A stretch of DNA of 64,000 nucleotides, from the NCBI RefSeq assembly GCF_016909575.1, contig NZ_JAFBGA010000008.1, positions 186,001 through 250,000 of the forward strand, given 5' to 3'. Each line of letters starts with the position of its first letter. Positions within the stretch are counted from its first letter, which is position 1. Under the pieces are notes generated by a model. The model saw nothing but the letters and a program-made list of their open reading frames with translations, was not told the origin of the DNA and did no database searches. A program made the translations under genes and the position numbers. Source of the DNA: Streptomyces sp. HB132. Its GTDB lineage: Bacteria; Actinomycetota; Actinomycetes; Streptomycetales; Streptomycetaceae. This document shows, in pieces, positions 1-12,000 of this stretch.

Positions 1-2
1 CA

Positions 3-3000
3 GAGAGCCTGGCGGAAAGCCTGGCCCTGCTCAACAAGGGCAAGGGCCCCGTGACGACGCCCGACCCGGCGGATCTCGTCCGGGCGCAGGGCCTCGCCTT
101 CCGACGGGTTGACGTCCCGGGTGACGGCAACTGCCTCTTCCGGGCGGTGCTCGACAGTGCGCGTGGTCGAGACGTGCCGCCCGCCTGGGCCTCGCGGAAC
201 ATCGCCGGGCTGCGCGGCCTGGTGCGTGACCGCGTCACCGGGTCCGAGCTCGGTACCGTCGCCGATGCCCTCGTGCCGGACCCGGTGTTCACCGTGGTGG
301 ACGACCTGCGGATACGCGCGCTGGCCGGTGTGACCGACGCGGACGAGCAACACAGGATCACCGAAGCCTGGAACGGCGTCGCGCAGGCGGTCATCACCGA
401 CGGCGACGCCGACCGGTGGCGGCAGATCCTCGCCGACAGCGACTACCCGCAGCTCGCCCAGGTGGCGCCCACCCCCGCCGACGCGCGTCGGCTCGGCGGA
501 CGCGGCCTGCTCGCCGCGGCCGCGGACCGACCCGGACTGTGGTCGTCCCCCTTCGCCGACCTGCTCCCGGACGCGCTGGCGCACACCCTCGACCTCGATC
601 TCCGCCTCGTGCGGCCCGACCCGCATACGACGGGCGCGCTCCTCGTCACCGAGCTGCACCCCGGCGGCACCGGCGGCACCCTGCACCTGGCGTACAACGG
701 AAGCGATCACTACGACGCGCTGGTCCCCGCCCAGGAGCCCACCTCCGACCCGGAGCCCGAGACCAAGGCGAAGCCCGACCCGGAGCCCGAGACCAAGGCG
801 AAGTCCGACCCGGAAGCGAAGCCGGACCCGGAGCCGGATCCGGTCACGCCCCCCGTGCCACCGGTCTCCCAGCAGCCGGACGGTTCCGACCCGTTCGGGG
901 AGTGGCTGCGCAGCATGGCCGGGATCACCGGTCCCGACGACGCCGGGACCCCCGACCGGGGCGACCCGGTGCCACTGGAGACCCAGCTCGAACGCCACCG
1001 TCCCGCCCGCCTGCTGACCGGCGACGACGTCCGTCCGCCGGGGCCGGCCCCGCGCACGGTCACCTTCGAGGACGGCAGCAGGCTGCCCACCGCCCTGATC
1101 AGGCCGGGCGCCGACCCGCGGGACACCCCTCCCGACGGGGCCCCGCAGGGTGCGCGCACCGGGCTGCTCACCGGACCCGGCACACTCACCCTGCGCTCGC
1201 CCGAACTGGCGGCGCGGGAGATCCTCGACAAGCTGCCGGCGTCGACGCGTGCACACTTCGACGAGGCGGAGCTGCTGCGCCTGCTGACGTATCACCCCTC
1301 GGCGTTCACCGCCCCTCGCGGCGCCCGCATCGTGGGCCGGGAGAAGTCCGGGGTCGGCCTGGAGATGACGGTCGAGGCCATCCCGTACCACCGGTGGGAA
1401 CGCTTCTCCGACGTCGGCGGTGCCACGGTGCGGGTGGACACGATGCGGCGCGGGCAGGCCGGGACGGGTGGCGGCCGCAGTGTGGGCATCGGGCGCCGTA
1501 TCGCCGGTGGCGTGGGCATGGGGCCGCCGCTCAACTGGCTCCTGAAGATCGGTACGTCGCTGGGCTGGAGCCGCAGGACGGACTACACCCAGGGCACCTC
1601 GGCGTACAACCAGGGCGAGCACCGCGCCCACGAGGGCTCGCACCTGCACCTGGACGACGTGCACTACCGGGTGCGGGTGGAGCGGGTCACCGAGGCGCCC
1701 AAGGCCACCGAGGGGCCCAGGACCACCGGGACCGACACCGTGGCCACCGGTCCCGCCGCGGGGCCGCGTTGGCAGCGCACCCGGGTACACACCGCCGAGT
1801 TCGGCATGCGGGACGGTCTGACCTGGCGGCTGCCGGACGACCTCACCGTGCCGTTCACGGGGCCTCGCCGCGCCCCGGAGACCCTGACCTTCCCGGGCGG
1901 GGTGGAACCGAGGATGAACGACTCCACCGCCCTTCACCTGACGACCCCGCCGGAGGACATCGCGCTGGCCCTCTCCGGGGCGCGACCCGGCAGTTCGGCG
2001 CACCGCACGATGGTGTCGTACGTCCGCCCGGGAAGACTGCTCGGGCTGTTCGGGCGGCTCACCGGGCCGGTCAGCGGTCCCGAGCTGACCCGTGGCAGCG
2101 GCCAGCACCCGATGGGACACCTGGTCGTGGAACGCTCGGTGGCGCACCGGGCCGTGCTGGTCACCGAGTCGGTCAAGGCGGAGGTGCGCGACCTGACCCA
2201 GACCACCTACCAGAACCAGCGCGGTCACGTCCGCGAGACCAAGTTCGGATTCCAGGTCACCGCCGGTCCGAACCACACGCTGCCCGGGCTCGAGACCGAC
2301 GTACGCCTCCAGGGCGGACCGCTGGTCCGCGCGGACCTCGGCGTCGGGCGGGGCCACTACCTGGGCACCGACGCGGCCCGCAAGGTCACCGGCCGGGTCC
2401 GCAACCATCCGATGGCGCTCTACCAGGTGGAGCGCACCCTGATGGTCCGCAAGGCCGGTGAACCGGCGTCCGCGGCCCGGCCGGTGCGGGTGGTCAGCCT
2501 GGACTGGATCTCCACCCAGGACGCCCGCCGGCTCGCGGGCTGGGACAGCCGTACGCCCGGCCGCACCGGACCGAACCCGGACGCCGAGCCGCCCGTGCCG
2601 TGGTACCTCACCCGTGAGAATCCCGTCCACCTGGGCGGACAGGTCCGCGCGGAGGGCTTCCGCCCGCAGCAGCGCGCCGGGACGCAGCCGCCGACGACGC
2701 AGCAGTCCCCGCCGGCTGTCACCGATCAGCAGACGCCTCCGACGACCCAGCAGCAGACACCTCCGACGACCGATCAGCAGCAGCCCGCCCCGCAGGACGG
2801 CACCGCCCCGCCGGACCCCATGCGGGTCTTCACGGACGCCGTCCTGGACACTCTGCACCGCTCCTACCCGTCGATGTTCGTGCCGCCGATGATGCTGAAG
2901 CACCCCAGGCTGGCCCGGCTCTGGTACGGCGACGGGCGGTTGCGGACCGCCCTGCACAACGACCGGCAGGTACGCGAGGCGCTGAACCGGCCCACGCTGG

Positions 3001-6000
3001 CGCAGAGCCTGGACAACTTGACGACCACCGGGGTCCCGGTCACGCTCACCGAGGACGGCAAGGTGCGCCGCGGCCATCACACGCTGATCCTGCGGGCGTC
3101 GCTGACCGACCGCCGGTTCGAGACCACCATGAGCGAGCGGTCACTGCGCAACGCCGTGATCGGCAACGAGGTCTCCGGTCAGGGGCAGCAGGACTCCAGC
3201 ACCTACTCCGCCGGCCTCGAGGTGGGCGTCTCGCCCCGGGACCACGACAAGGTGCCCGGGCCCGGTCTGCCGCGTCAGGCCGGCAACGTCTCGGTAGGTG
3301 CCCGCTACGCCCGCACCTACCAGAAGGCCACCCGGAACACGGTCACGGTCGCCCACGACCACCTGACCTTTCAGAACGGCGCCGACCTCTACAGCTACCA
3401 GGTGGAACTCGGCGCGACCTTCGAGGGCCACCGCCGGCCGCGCGGCTGGGCGCGGCTGCTGACCGTCGGTCTGCTCGGTGCGGGCGTCTTCGTCAGCAAG
3501 GTCGAGGAGCGCCCGCTGTTCAGCCGGGGCACCGAAACCGTGGGACGGGTCGAGCTAGCCGTGCCCGCCGCCCACGGGTCCGACCGGCACGCGCCGGCCG
3601 ACCCGCCCGCCGACGGCACGACACCCGCGCCTACCCCCGCCCCTACGCCGCAGCGCCTCTCCGCCGCGGAGGCGGACCAGCTCCTCGACGGCACCCGCCC
3701 GCTGCCCAGGGCGGACTCGGACGGCCGCCGGCTCGTCCGGCAGCTGCTGAGCGCCCCGCACGTGGTGCTCAGCGCCGAGGGCGGCCCGCAGCGCCAGCAG
3801 CTGATGCAGGCCACCGCGGACCGCGCCGCGGGCACCACCTGGCACGTCAGCGCGCCCGGTGCTCCGGTGCGCACCGCGCTGCGCCGGGCGATGGCCAACC
3901 TCGGTGTCGCCGGTCAACTCGGCCAGTACCTCGGCCCGTTCGGCTCCCGGATCACCGGCCTCAACGGCGCCGGGCCGTTCCGGACGCACTACCTGAAGGC
4001 CGCGGTCCGCGGTGAGCTGGACAACCTACGGGTCAAGAGCGATCCGAAGCCGGCCAGCCTCGAGAGCACCATCGCCAACGATCACCGGGTCGTCGGCAGC
4101 ACGAGCACCGCCTCGCGCACCACACTGGGCGTGCAGGGCGGCTACATGCCGTTGCAGCAGCTCCCCGGCAAGGAGCCGGTCGTCGGCTCGTACTCCTCCG
4201 CCCTCCAGTACGCCTGGGGCAAGGGCCGCGGCTTCTCGCAGGCCCTGACCCGGGGACGCAGCACCACCGTGACCTTCGCCGGCCGGATGTACCTGGTGGT
4301 CGCCGACGCCACGGAGACCGTGGCGGTGCGGGACCGCTGGACGGCCGCGATCGGCACGGTCGGCACCCGTGCCGGGGGCCGCGTCAGCTCCGCCGCCGGA
4401 AAGGTGTCCGAGAGGCTCGGACGCGGCCTGGCCCCGCGCCGGGCCGCCGCCGCGCTCCAGCGGATCCGCGACGCGGTGATGTTCCACCTGCCGATGCAGG
4501 ACGCCATCGAGGCCGGGCTGGCCCCCGACGGGCTGGGCCCCACCACCCCGAAGAACCTCGGCGGCGGCTACCGGGTGCCGGCCTTCCTGCGGAACCGGCG
4601 CTTCCCGACCCACCCCAGCGGCCAGCTGGACGCGAGCCGGGCCGCACAGGTGCTGCTGCCGCGCCTGCAGAAGATCGGCGTGCCCTCGCACGACCGCGAA
4701 CAGGTCCTGCAGCGGCTCTCACCGGACTTCCTGCGCGCCCACCTGCACGAGCTGACCACCGAAGGGATGAGTCTGCCGGTCCGCTACCGCGCCTGGAGCA
4801 GCCCGCACCTGCTGCCGGTCGGGGGCAGCCCCGGGCAGGTCCGGTTCAAGCTGACACCGATCACCACGACGGTGCAGCGGCTGCGTACGGGGTTCGAGCT
4901 CGAGGACTACCGCAACATCTCCCGTGACGACGCGGACAACACCCACCAGGACCGTGGCGCCGACCTCACGCTGTCCGCCGGCGAGCGCGCGGCGGACAAC
5001 GGGGTGCTCATCGCCAACCCCTCGCTCCAGGGAACGGCGGCCAAGCAGCGGGGGAGCACCCGGACCGAGACCGTGGGCACCACCTCCATGCCGAACATCG
5101 CCACCACGCAGGCGCACGCGGAGATCGTCACCGGCTACACCCTGACCGTCACCATGACGGACGCGGCCGGTGACCCACTCGCCCCGCGTGCCGTCGCCCA
5201 GGTCGGCACCCTCAACGAGATCGCCCCGGCGAGCTTGCTCACCCCGGTGGGCGACGGCGACGACGGCGCGGTCACCGAACAGGACGTGCCCCGACCGGAC
5301 CGCTCGGTCCACCTGCTGACGGCCGAACGGTCCCTGCCGGACGGCATCGCCGCCTGGCGCACCTCCGACGACGGCACGAGCGGCCCCGACCCCGACGTCC
5401 TGCCCTTCGACGACCGGATCGGCTCCGGCATCCTCGCCGTCGACATGCGCGGTGCGACAGGGGTGAACGACGCACTGACACTCGCCACCGCCCGCGCCGA
5501 CGGCTTGGGCGACTCCGACCTCGGCAGCCGGCACACCGGTGGCGTCCTCGCCGCGCGCGTACGCATGGCCCGCCACACCCCGCTCACCGCCCTGGGCACG
5601 GCGCCCGCGCAGGCTCAGGCGGAGGCCACCTCCCAGGGAGGTCTGACCGCGGGGTTCCGTGAGGCGCTCGGCGCGAACGGCTCCCAGCTGCCCGTCCAGT
5701 CCTCCGCCCGCCTGCTGGGCCAGTCCCACACCGCCGACTCCCGCCTCTACGCGAAGATGCACCGCCGCGGCGCGCGGCTCCTGGCCGTGGAGAACAAGCC
5801 CCGCATGGAGGCCATGCAGCGGGCCAAGACCTCCGACGCGCTGGAGGCCGGCATCACCGACAACGTCGAAGGCGCGGCGGGCACCGCGCCGCTGGCCGGC
5901 AACAGCAACGCGGGTATGACCAACCCCGGTGGCGCGGTACCGATCGGCGGCTCGAACGACGGCACCACGCTGAAGGGCGCCACGGACACCACCCTGGGCA

Positions 6001-9000
6001 CCCACGTCAAGGTCGTCACCGACCGCAGCATGCTGTTCGCGGTGCCGGTGACCTGGCTGGCGGTGGCCGAGGTGGACCACCGCATCACCAACAGCCGCCC
6101 GTTCCGCGCCCTCGGAGCGGCCCCGCGGGGACCGCGCGCCGCCGAGGCCGCGACCACCGCGCTGATCTGGCTGCGCGAGGACATCGCCCGCGACTACGGC
6201 CTCCTGGACGACAGCTCGTTCCCGGCCGAGGCAAGCACCGCCTGGGACGACATGGCCAAGGCCGCCGCCGACCTCGCCACGGCGGAGAAGGAGTACTACG
6301 ACGCCCGCGCGCGGGCCCGTGAGGCCTGGCTCTCCCTGAGCCCGGCGGAGCGGAGCACGCTCGGCGACCCGCCCCTGACGACCGTGCTGCCGAAGGACCT
6401 GGCGCAGTCCCCGGCGGTCATCACCTGGCAGGCGGCCCGCGACGACGTACGGCTCTGGGAAGGGCGCACCGACACCGCCGCCGCCGACCACCACCGGCTG
6501 CACCTCGCCGCCTCCCGTCTCACCTCCCACCACCAGGGCTCGACGTCCGTCCCGGTCGCGGACGCGCCGCAGGAGTACACGGCGCCCGGATGGCGGTCCG
6601 AGGCGCCGGAGCCGTACGGGATCACCGACGCCACCGGCTCCGCCCCGCGCACCCTCACCTCGCCGGACGGCGCCACGGTGCGCGAGGTGCACGACGTGCC
6701 GCACGACGGCGCCTCGTTCTTCCACGCGCTGCTCGCCGCCGCCGGTGCCAGGGGGCAGCTGCCCCGCCTGCTCGGCGGCGATCTCGCCGCCCGCTTCGCC
6801 GAATCCCCCGGTGACCCGGCGGTCGGCGCCGAGGCCATTCGCGCCGCCCGTGACCGCCTGGCCTGGGCCCTGGGCGAGGACGGCAACCAGGATCTGCTGG
6901 ACGCCCTCGCACTGGACACGGCCGACACCTTCGCCCAGGCCGAACTGGACGGCGCGGGCGTGGTACTGACCTCGGCCCAGCAGGCCGAGTTCGACGCCTT
7001 CGGCCGTCTCCCGCTGACGTTCTGGCCGACGCCCGAACAGCGTGTGGCGCTGGCGACCGCCGCCCTTTCCCGTCCGTTCACGAGCGAGCCGTCCGGCACC
7101 GGGCCGGCGGGCGCTCAGGCCCCGCACGAGCGCCGCGCCGGGGACCACGGCGGCGCCGACCTGCTGCCCGCGCTCGCCGCGCGGGTCCTCGGCACCCCGC
7201 TGACCGTGGTGACCGGTGAGGGCCGCGATCAGCTGTTCCTCCCGCACGGCACCGATCCCGCCGCCGTCGATCCGGCCGCCGATCCGGTGCTCTTCTCCAC
7301 CGGGGGCTTCTTCCACGCCGCCCTCCCGCCCGGCTCCCCGGCCCCGTCCACCGGCGCGCTGCCCGCCCCGACGAGTGCCCAGACCTCCGGCACGGAGACC
7401 ACGGCCGGGGATCCGCCCGCGCACCGCAGCCACACCACCGCGCCCTGGCTGCCGCCCGCCGACAGCAGCGGACCGCGCTACCGCCTCGCACGCGACGGCG
7501 TCCTCACCGCGCCCGACGGCGCCACCTACACCCAGGGCACGCCCACGGGACGCGGCAACGGCTTCTTCGGCGCGCTCTCCACGGCCCTGCGCGACGCCGC
7601 CGGCCTGCCGGGGACGGACCGCCAGGACGCCGCCCGGCTGCGGATGCGCTCCGGGGCGATGCCGACGCAGCTCATGCGGCTGGCCGGCCTCCCGGGCGAC
7701 CCGGCCGAGCGGGACGCCCTGTTCGCACCCCCGCCGCTCGTACCGCGCCGCGGCGCTCCCACGCCGAGCAAGGACGCCCTGGAGGGGCGCCTGCGCCGCC
7801 ACCTCGCCGAGGCCCCCTGGGGTCCCGGGGCCGACCGGGCGGTCGCCGAGTGGGCCGCCGGCGCGACCGGCACCACCGTCACCCTGATCGAGGAGAACGG
7901 CACCGCCCACACCTACCCCGGCCCGGCCGGCGACAGCGGTCCGCACATCCGGCTCCGCCGCCGCGGCGGCGACTTCGTCCCGCTGGTCCCGCGCACCGCG
8001 GCGACCGGAACGGGAACCGAGGCCACGCCGGAGAAGGGGCCGCAGACCGACGGCACCACGCGGCACACTCCGACGACGCAGGCGTCGTCGTCCACCGTCC
8101 CGCCGGTGGCGGACCAGGAGTCGCCGGTCCCGCCGCCGCTCCACGAACCCGTCTCCGACCCGCTGTCCCCGTCGTCGGCCCCCGGCGAAACGCCGGGTCT
8201 GCAGGGCGAGGAGGAGGCGTACGAGCTGGACACGCTGTCCGGCCGGCCGCGCCCCTCTCAGTCCGACGCCGAGGCGCTGGCGCAGTTCCGGTTCACCGAC
8301 GACACCAGCGAATCCGAGAGCGATTCCGAGTCGGAGTCCGATTCCGACTCGGACTCCGGCAGCGAGGACGGCACCACCGGGAGCACCCACGAGGCCTGGC
8401 TCGACCTCCTCTTCGGACCCGCGGTCCGGCACGACTACTCGCCCGAGATGCTCGTCGGCACGGCGCTGTCGCTGCGGGAACTCGCCCGGAGGGCCCCGCA
8501 GCCGGCCACCGGTGCCCGCGACCCCCTCCGCGACCTGACCAGGCGTGTGCTGAACCTCGGCCCCGACGTCGCGGTGAGCGGGCAGCACCTCCTGCTCCTC
8601 GGTTCGCTGGCCCTTGGCGCGTCCCCGGCCGAGCTGGCCGACGAGGGCGCCCTCGCCTCGCACCTGCGACGGCACGACGCGGCCCTGGACCGCAGCACCG
8701 CGCTGGTGTCGCAGGACGCCACCGTGCGCAACTGGACCGGCACCGGGGATCAGGTGCCGCCCCTGGACTCGTACGCCGTGGAAGGGGACGACGGCCGGGT
8801 GAGCACCTGGCCCGCGCCGTGGTCCGACCCGTACGTGGTCCTCGCCCAGGACAGCGAGGAAGCGGTCCTGCTGAACACGCCGCGCGGCACGTTGACGCTG
8901 GACGACCTCGGGGACTTCGCCCAGCTCGTCGCACGGGACCCGGCGAGGCCCGCGGACGCCGACGTCGTCCTGGCCTTCCCCCACCAGGACATCGAGGACC

Positions 9001-12000
9001 TGGCGCGGTACGTCGCCGAGCTGACCGGTTCCAGGGTCTGGTACTCGGAGCACGCCCCCCGCCCGTCCACCGACTGGCGGACCGGCACCGAGCGCATCAC
9101 GCTGGGCCCCGCCGGGGACGACGTCGGCAGGGTGTGGAAGTCCGTCCAGCCGGCCCAGGACGCGGACGGCGCGGGCGACTTCGACGAGCTCATCGGCCTG
9201 TACGAGGACGACTCCGACCGGGCCGACTCCGGCCGGGCCGACTCCGGCCGGGCCGACGGGATCGCGGCGCGCCGGCCGGACCCGCTGACCACGACGGACT
9301 ACGGCGTCGTGGACGACAGCGGCGAAGGAGTGCTGTTCCGCAGGCCCGGGGGCATCGGCGGCCGCTGGCAGACCCCCCGGGCGCTGAGCGGTACGGAGGA
9401 CGCCCCCGAACTGGCCATGTCCGTGCAGGAGTACGGCAACACGCTCGTCAGCGACCGGCCCGCCCTGCGGATCTCCCCGGACCGCACGCTCGCCGTCGAG
9501 GACGGTGCCTACGGGCAGCAGGTCTTCGCCACGGAGGAAGCCGTCGCGAGCGCCTCCGTCAAGCTGTCACGGGCGGGCCTCGCGGTGCGGCTGCGGGCCG
9601 ATCAGGAACTGAGCATCATCCTGCCCACCCCCGACGGGGGCAGCAAGCGGCTGTTCCGCGTCACCCCCGTCTTCCTGACCCGTTCCGGTCAGTCCACGGA
9701 GGAGATCTGCCGGGACTTCGCGGACATGCTGGCCGACGGTGCCCGCACCTCGCACATGGTCTTCCGCGGTCCGGGGGGCGGACCGGCGGTCACGGCGCCC
9801 GTCAACGCCTCCGACGGCGCGGAGGTCACCGGCACCCATCACCTCGCCGACACCCTGAGCCACGTCGCGGACGGTGACATACCGGCGGAATCCGCGGATC
9901 CGGCCTGGGCGGCCTCCCTCGCCCGCCGGGACGACCGGCCCACCGGCGGCGACGGGGGCCCGCTGCCCGGCCGCGCGTACGGCAGGGCGCTGAGCCTCGA
10001 CCAGCCGGACGACCCGCGCCGCGACGCCCTGTCGGACGCCGCACGCCGGATCGGGGTCAACGAGCACGCGTGGGCCGACATCGGCGAGGGCTACGTCGTC
10101 CAGTCCGTCGCGGCGGCCGGCGCACAGGGCCAGCCGAGCCTGGAGCAGAACTTCGCCAAGCCGCAGAACCCCACCGGGGGCGCGCACTTCGGCTACCACT
10201 TCGCCACGGTCGTCCTGGCCAGCGAGGACGGCAGCCACCAGATCTCCCTGGAGAACCACGCGCGTTCCTCGGTGCGCAACCACCGGCACCGCAGAGCGGT
10301 CCGGGCGAACCTGGACTCCCTCACGGTGGACGAGATGCGGGAGAACGCGGCGCTCCTGCGCCAGGCGATCGAGGGGCGGCAGGAGGCCGGGGACGTCGAG
10401 CACCTCACGGAGCTGCGCGGCCACCTCGACCTGACCCTGGCCATGATCAGGGCCGGCCAGGCCCGTACGGAGATGCTGGCGGCGCCGGCCGGGTCGCCGG
10501 AGCGCGCCGCGGCCGAGCGCACGCTCGAGGCGGCCACCCGCGCGGCCGCGACGCGCGTCGGACAGCTCGAAGCGGTCATCCCGGGCAAGCGGCAGTGGTA
10601 CATGCGGATGTACACGCAGCGTCCGGGGGAGTCGGCCCACGACACCAACGCGGAACTGCTGTCCGAGAAGCCCTCCGCCGAGGCCAACCCGTTCACCGCC
10701 GTGGTGCTCCGCGGCCAGCTGGCACTGCCGGTGTCCGTCACCTTCGCCAAGGACGCGCAGCAGACGCCCGAGAGCGCCACGCACCCCGTCCGGCACCTGG
10801 CCAAGGTGGTGGCCAGGGCGGGGCTGTGGAACGCCGCGAACGGGCTGCCGCTGCCCGACGTCAGGATCAGCGGCGTGCGCGGCGGCCGCCTCCTCGGGCG
10901 GGACCTCACCAGGACACGTGCCGAGGCGGTCGCGGCCTCGTTCCGGCAGGAGCTCGCCGACGCTCTCGCGGGGTACCAGGAGGGCACCCCGCGACCGCAC
11001 CTCACCGCGGACCGCTTCACCCTGGAAGCCGTCGCCGTGCGCGGCCGCCGGCCCTCCACCGGAGACGCGGGTACCGCCACCGTCGACATCACGGTCGACG
11101 ACCACCGCGGCGGGCCCCGGGACGTCGCCACCCGCGGTCCGGGCGGTTCCCGGCAGCGCCTGCCGGGCGGCTCCCGCGACGACGGCCTCGACCCGGTGGC
11201 GGAGCAGTGGCCCATCGGCCGCCAGGTCACCGTCGGGCGGCCCCGCTACGGCGTCGACCCGGGCTTCATCGTGGCCGCCGCCGACGTACCCGACACGAGC
11301 ACACCCGCCACCGGCGTACCCGCGGACACCGGGAAGGGCAAGGAGCCGGCCGTCCCGGACACGGACGACGCGACGGCCACGGACGGCCCCCGGCCGAACC
11401 GGTGGTTCACGTACACGCGTTCCGCCGAGTCCCGCCCGGAGCCCTTCCGCTACGAGGTCGCCGACACCGGCCACATCCGGCTCCCCGGAGGGGACGAGAT
11501 CCCGCCGACCGGGTGGACCAGGTTCGGTCACGACTTCGTCCACGGGACGGGCGCGATCCTGCGGGGCGACAGCGGCTGGATCGGCCGGGTGGACAACATG
11601 GAGACGCTCTCGCTCCTCATGGCCGACCTGGACCAGGACTCCACGCCCCACCGGGTCGTGGCGGACACCTCGGCCCTGTACGTGGTGCCGGAGGGCGACG
11701 GGGACTCGGCGCTGCGCATCCCGCTGCGGGAGACCGCTGACGCCACGCCCCCCGGGCCGTCCCCGTCCGAGCCGCCCCGTGCCCGCCTCGACGACCGGCC
11801 GCGCATCGTCGTGCGGTCGGCCTTCGACGTGCGGCGCCTCACGCACGGCGGCGAGACCGTCACCGACCTGACCGTGCGGCTCGCCCTCCGCCCCGGGGAC
11901 GGACAGGCGGACACCGACGCCGTCCTTACGCGGGTGCTCCAGGGCGTGGAGGAGTTCTACAACCGGCCGGAGCACAAGCTCCCCAACGGGGACCGGTTGC

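Noticed and set aside
4719..9053. Minus-strand open frame of 1,444 codons inside the giant gene, and others like it (9567-12311, 15558-20177, 22242-26402)
   Set aside because: Long antisense frames are expected opposite GC-rich coding DNA. They have no ribosome site, unnatural composition (very rich in Arg, Gly, Val) and no family motifs.
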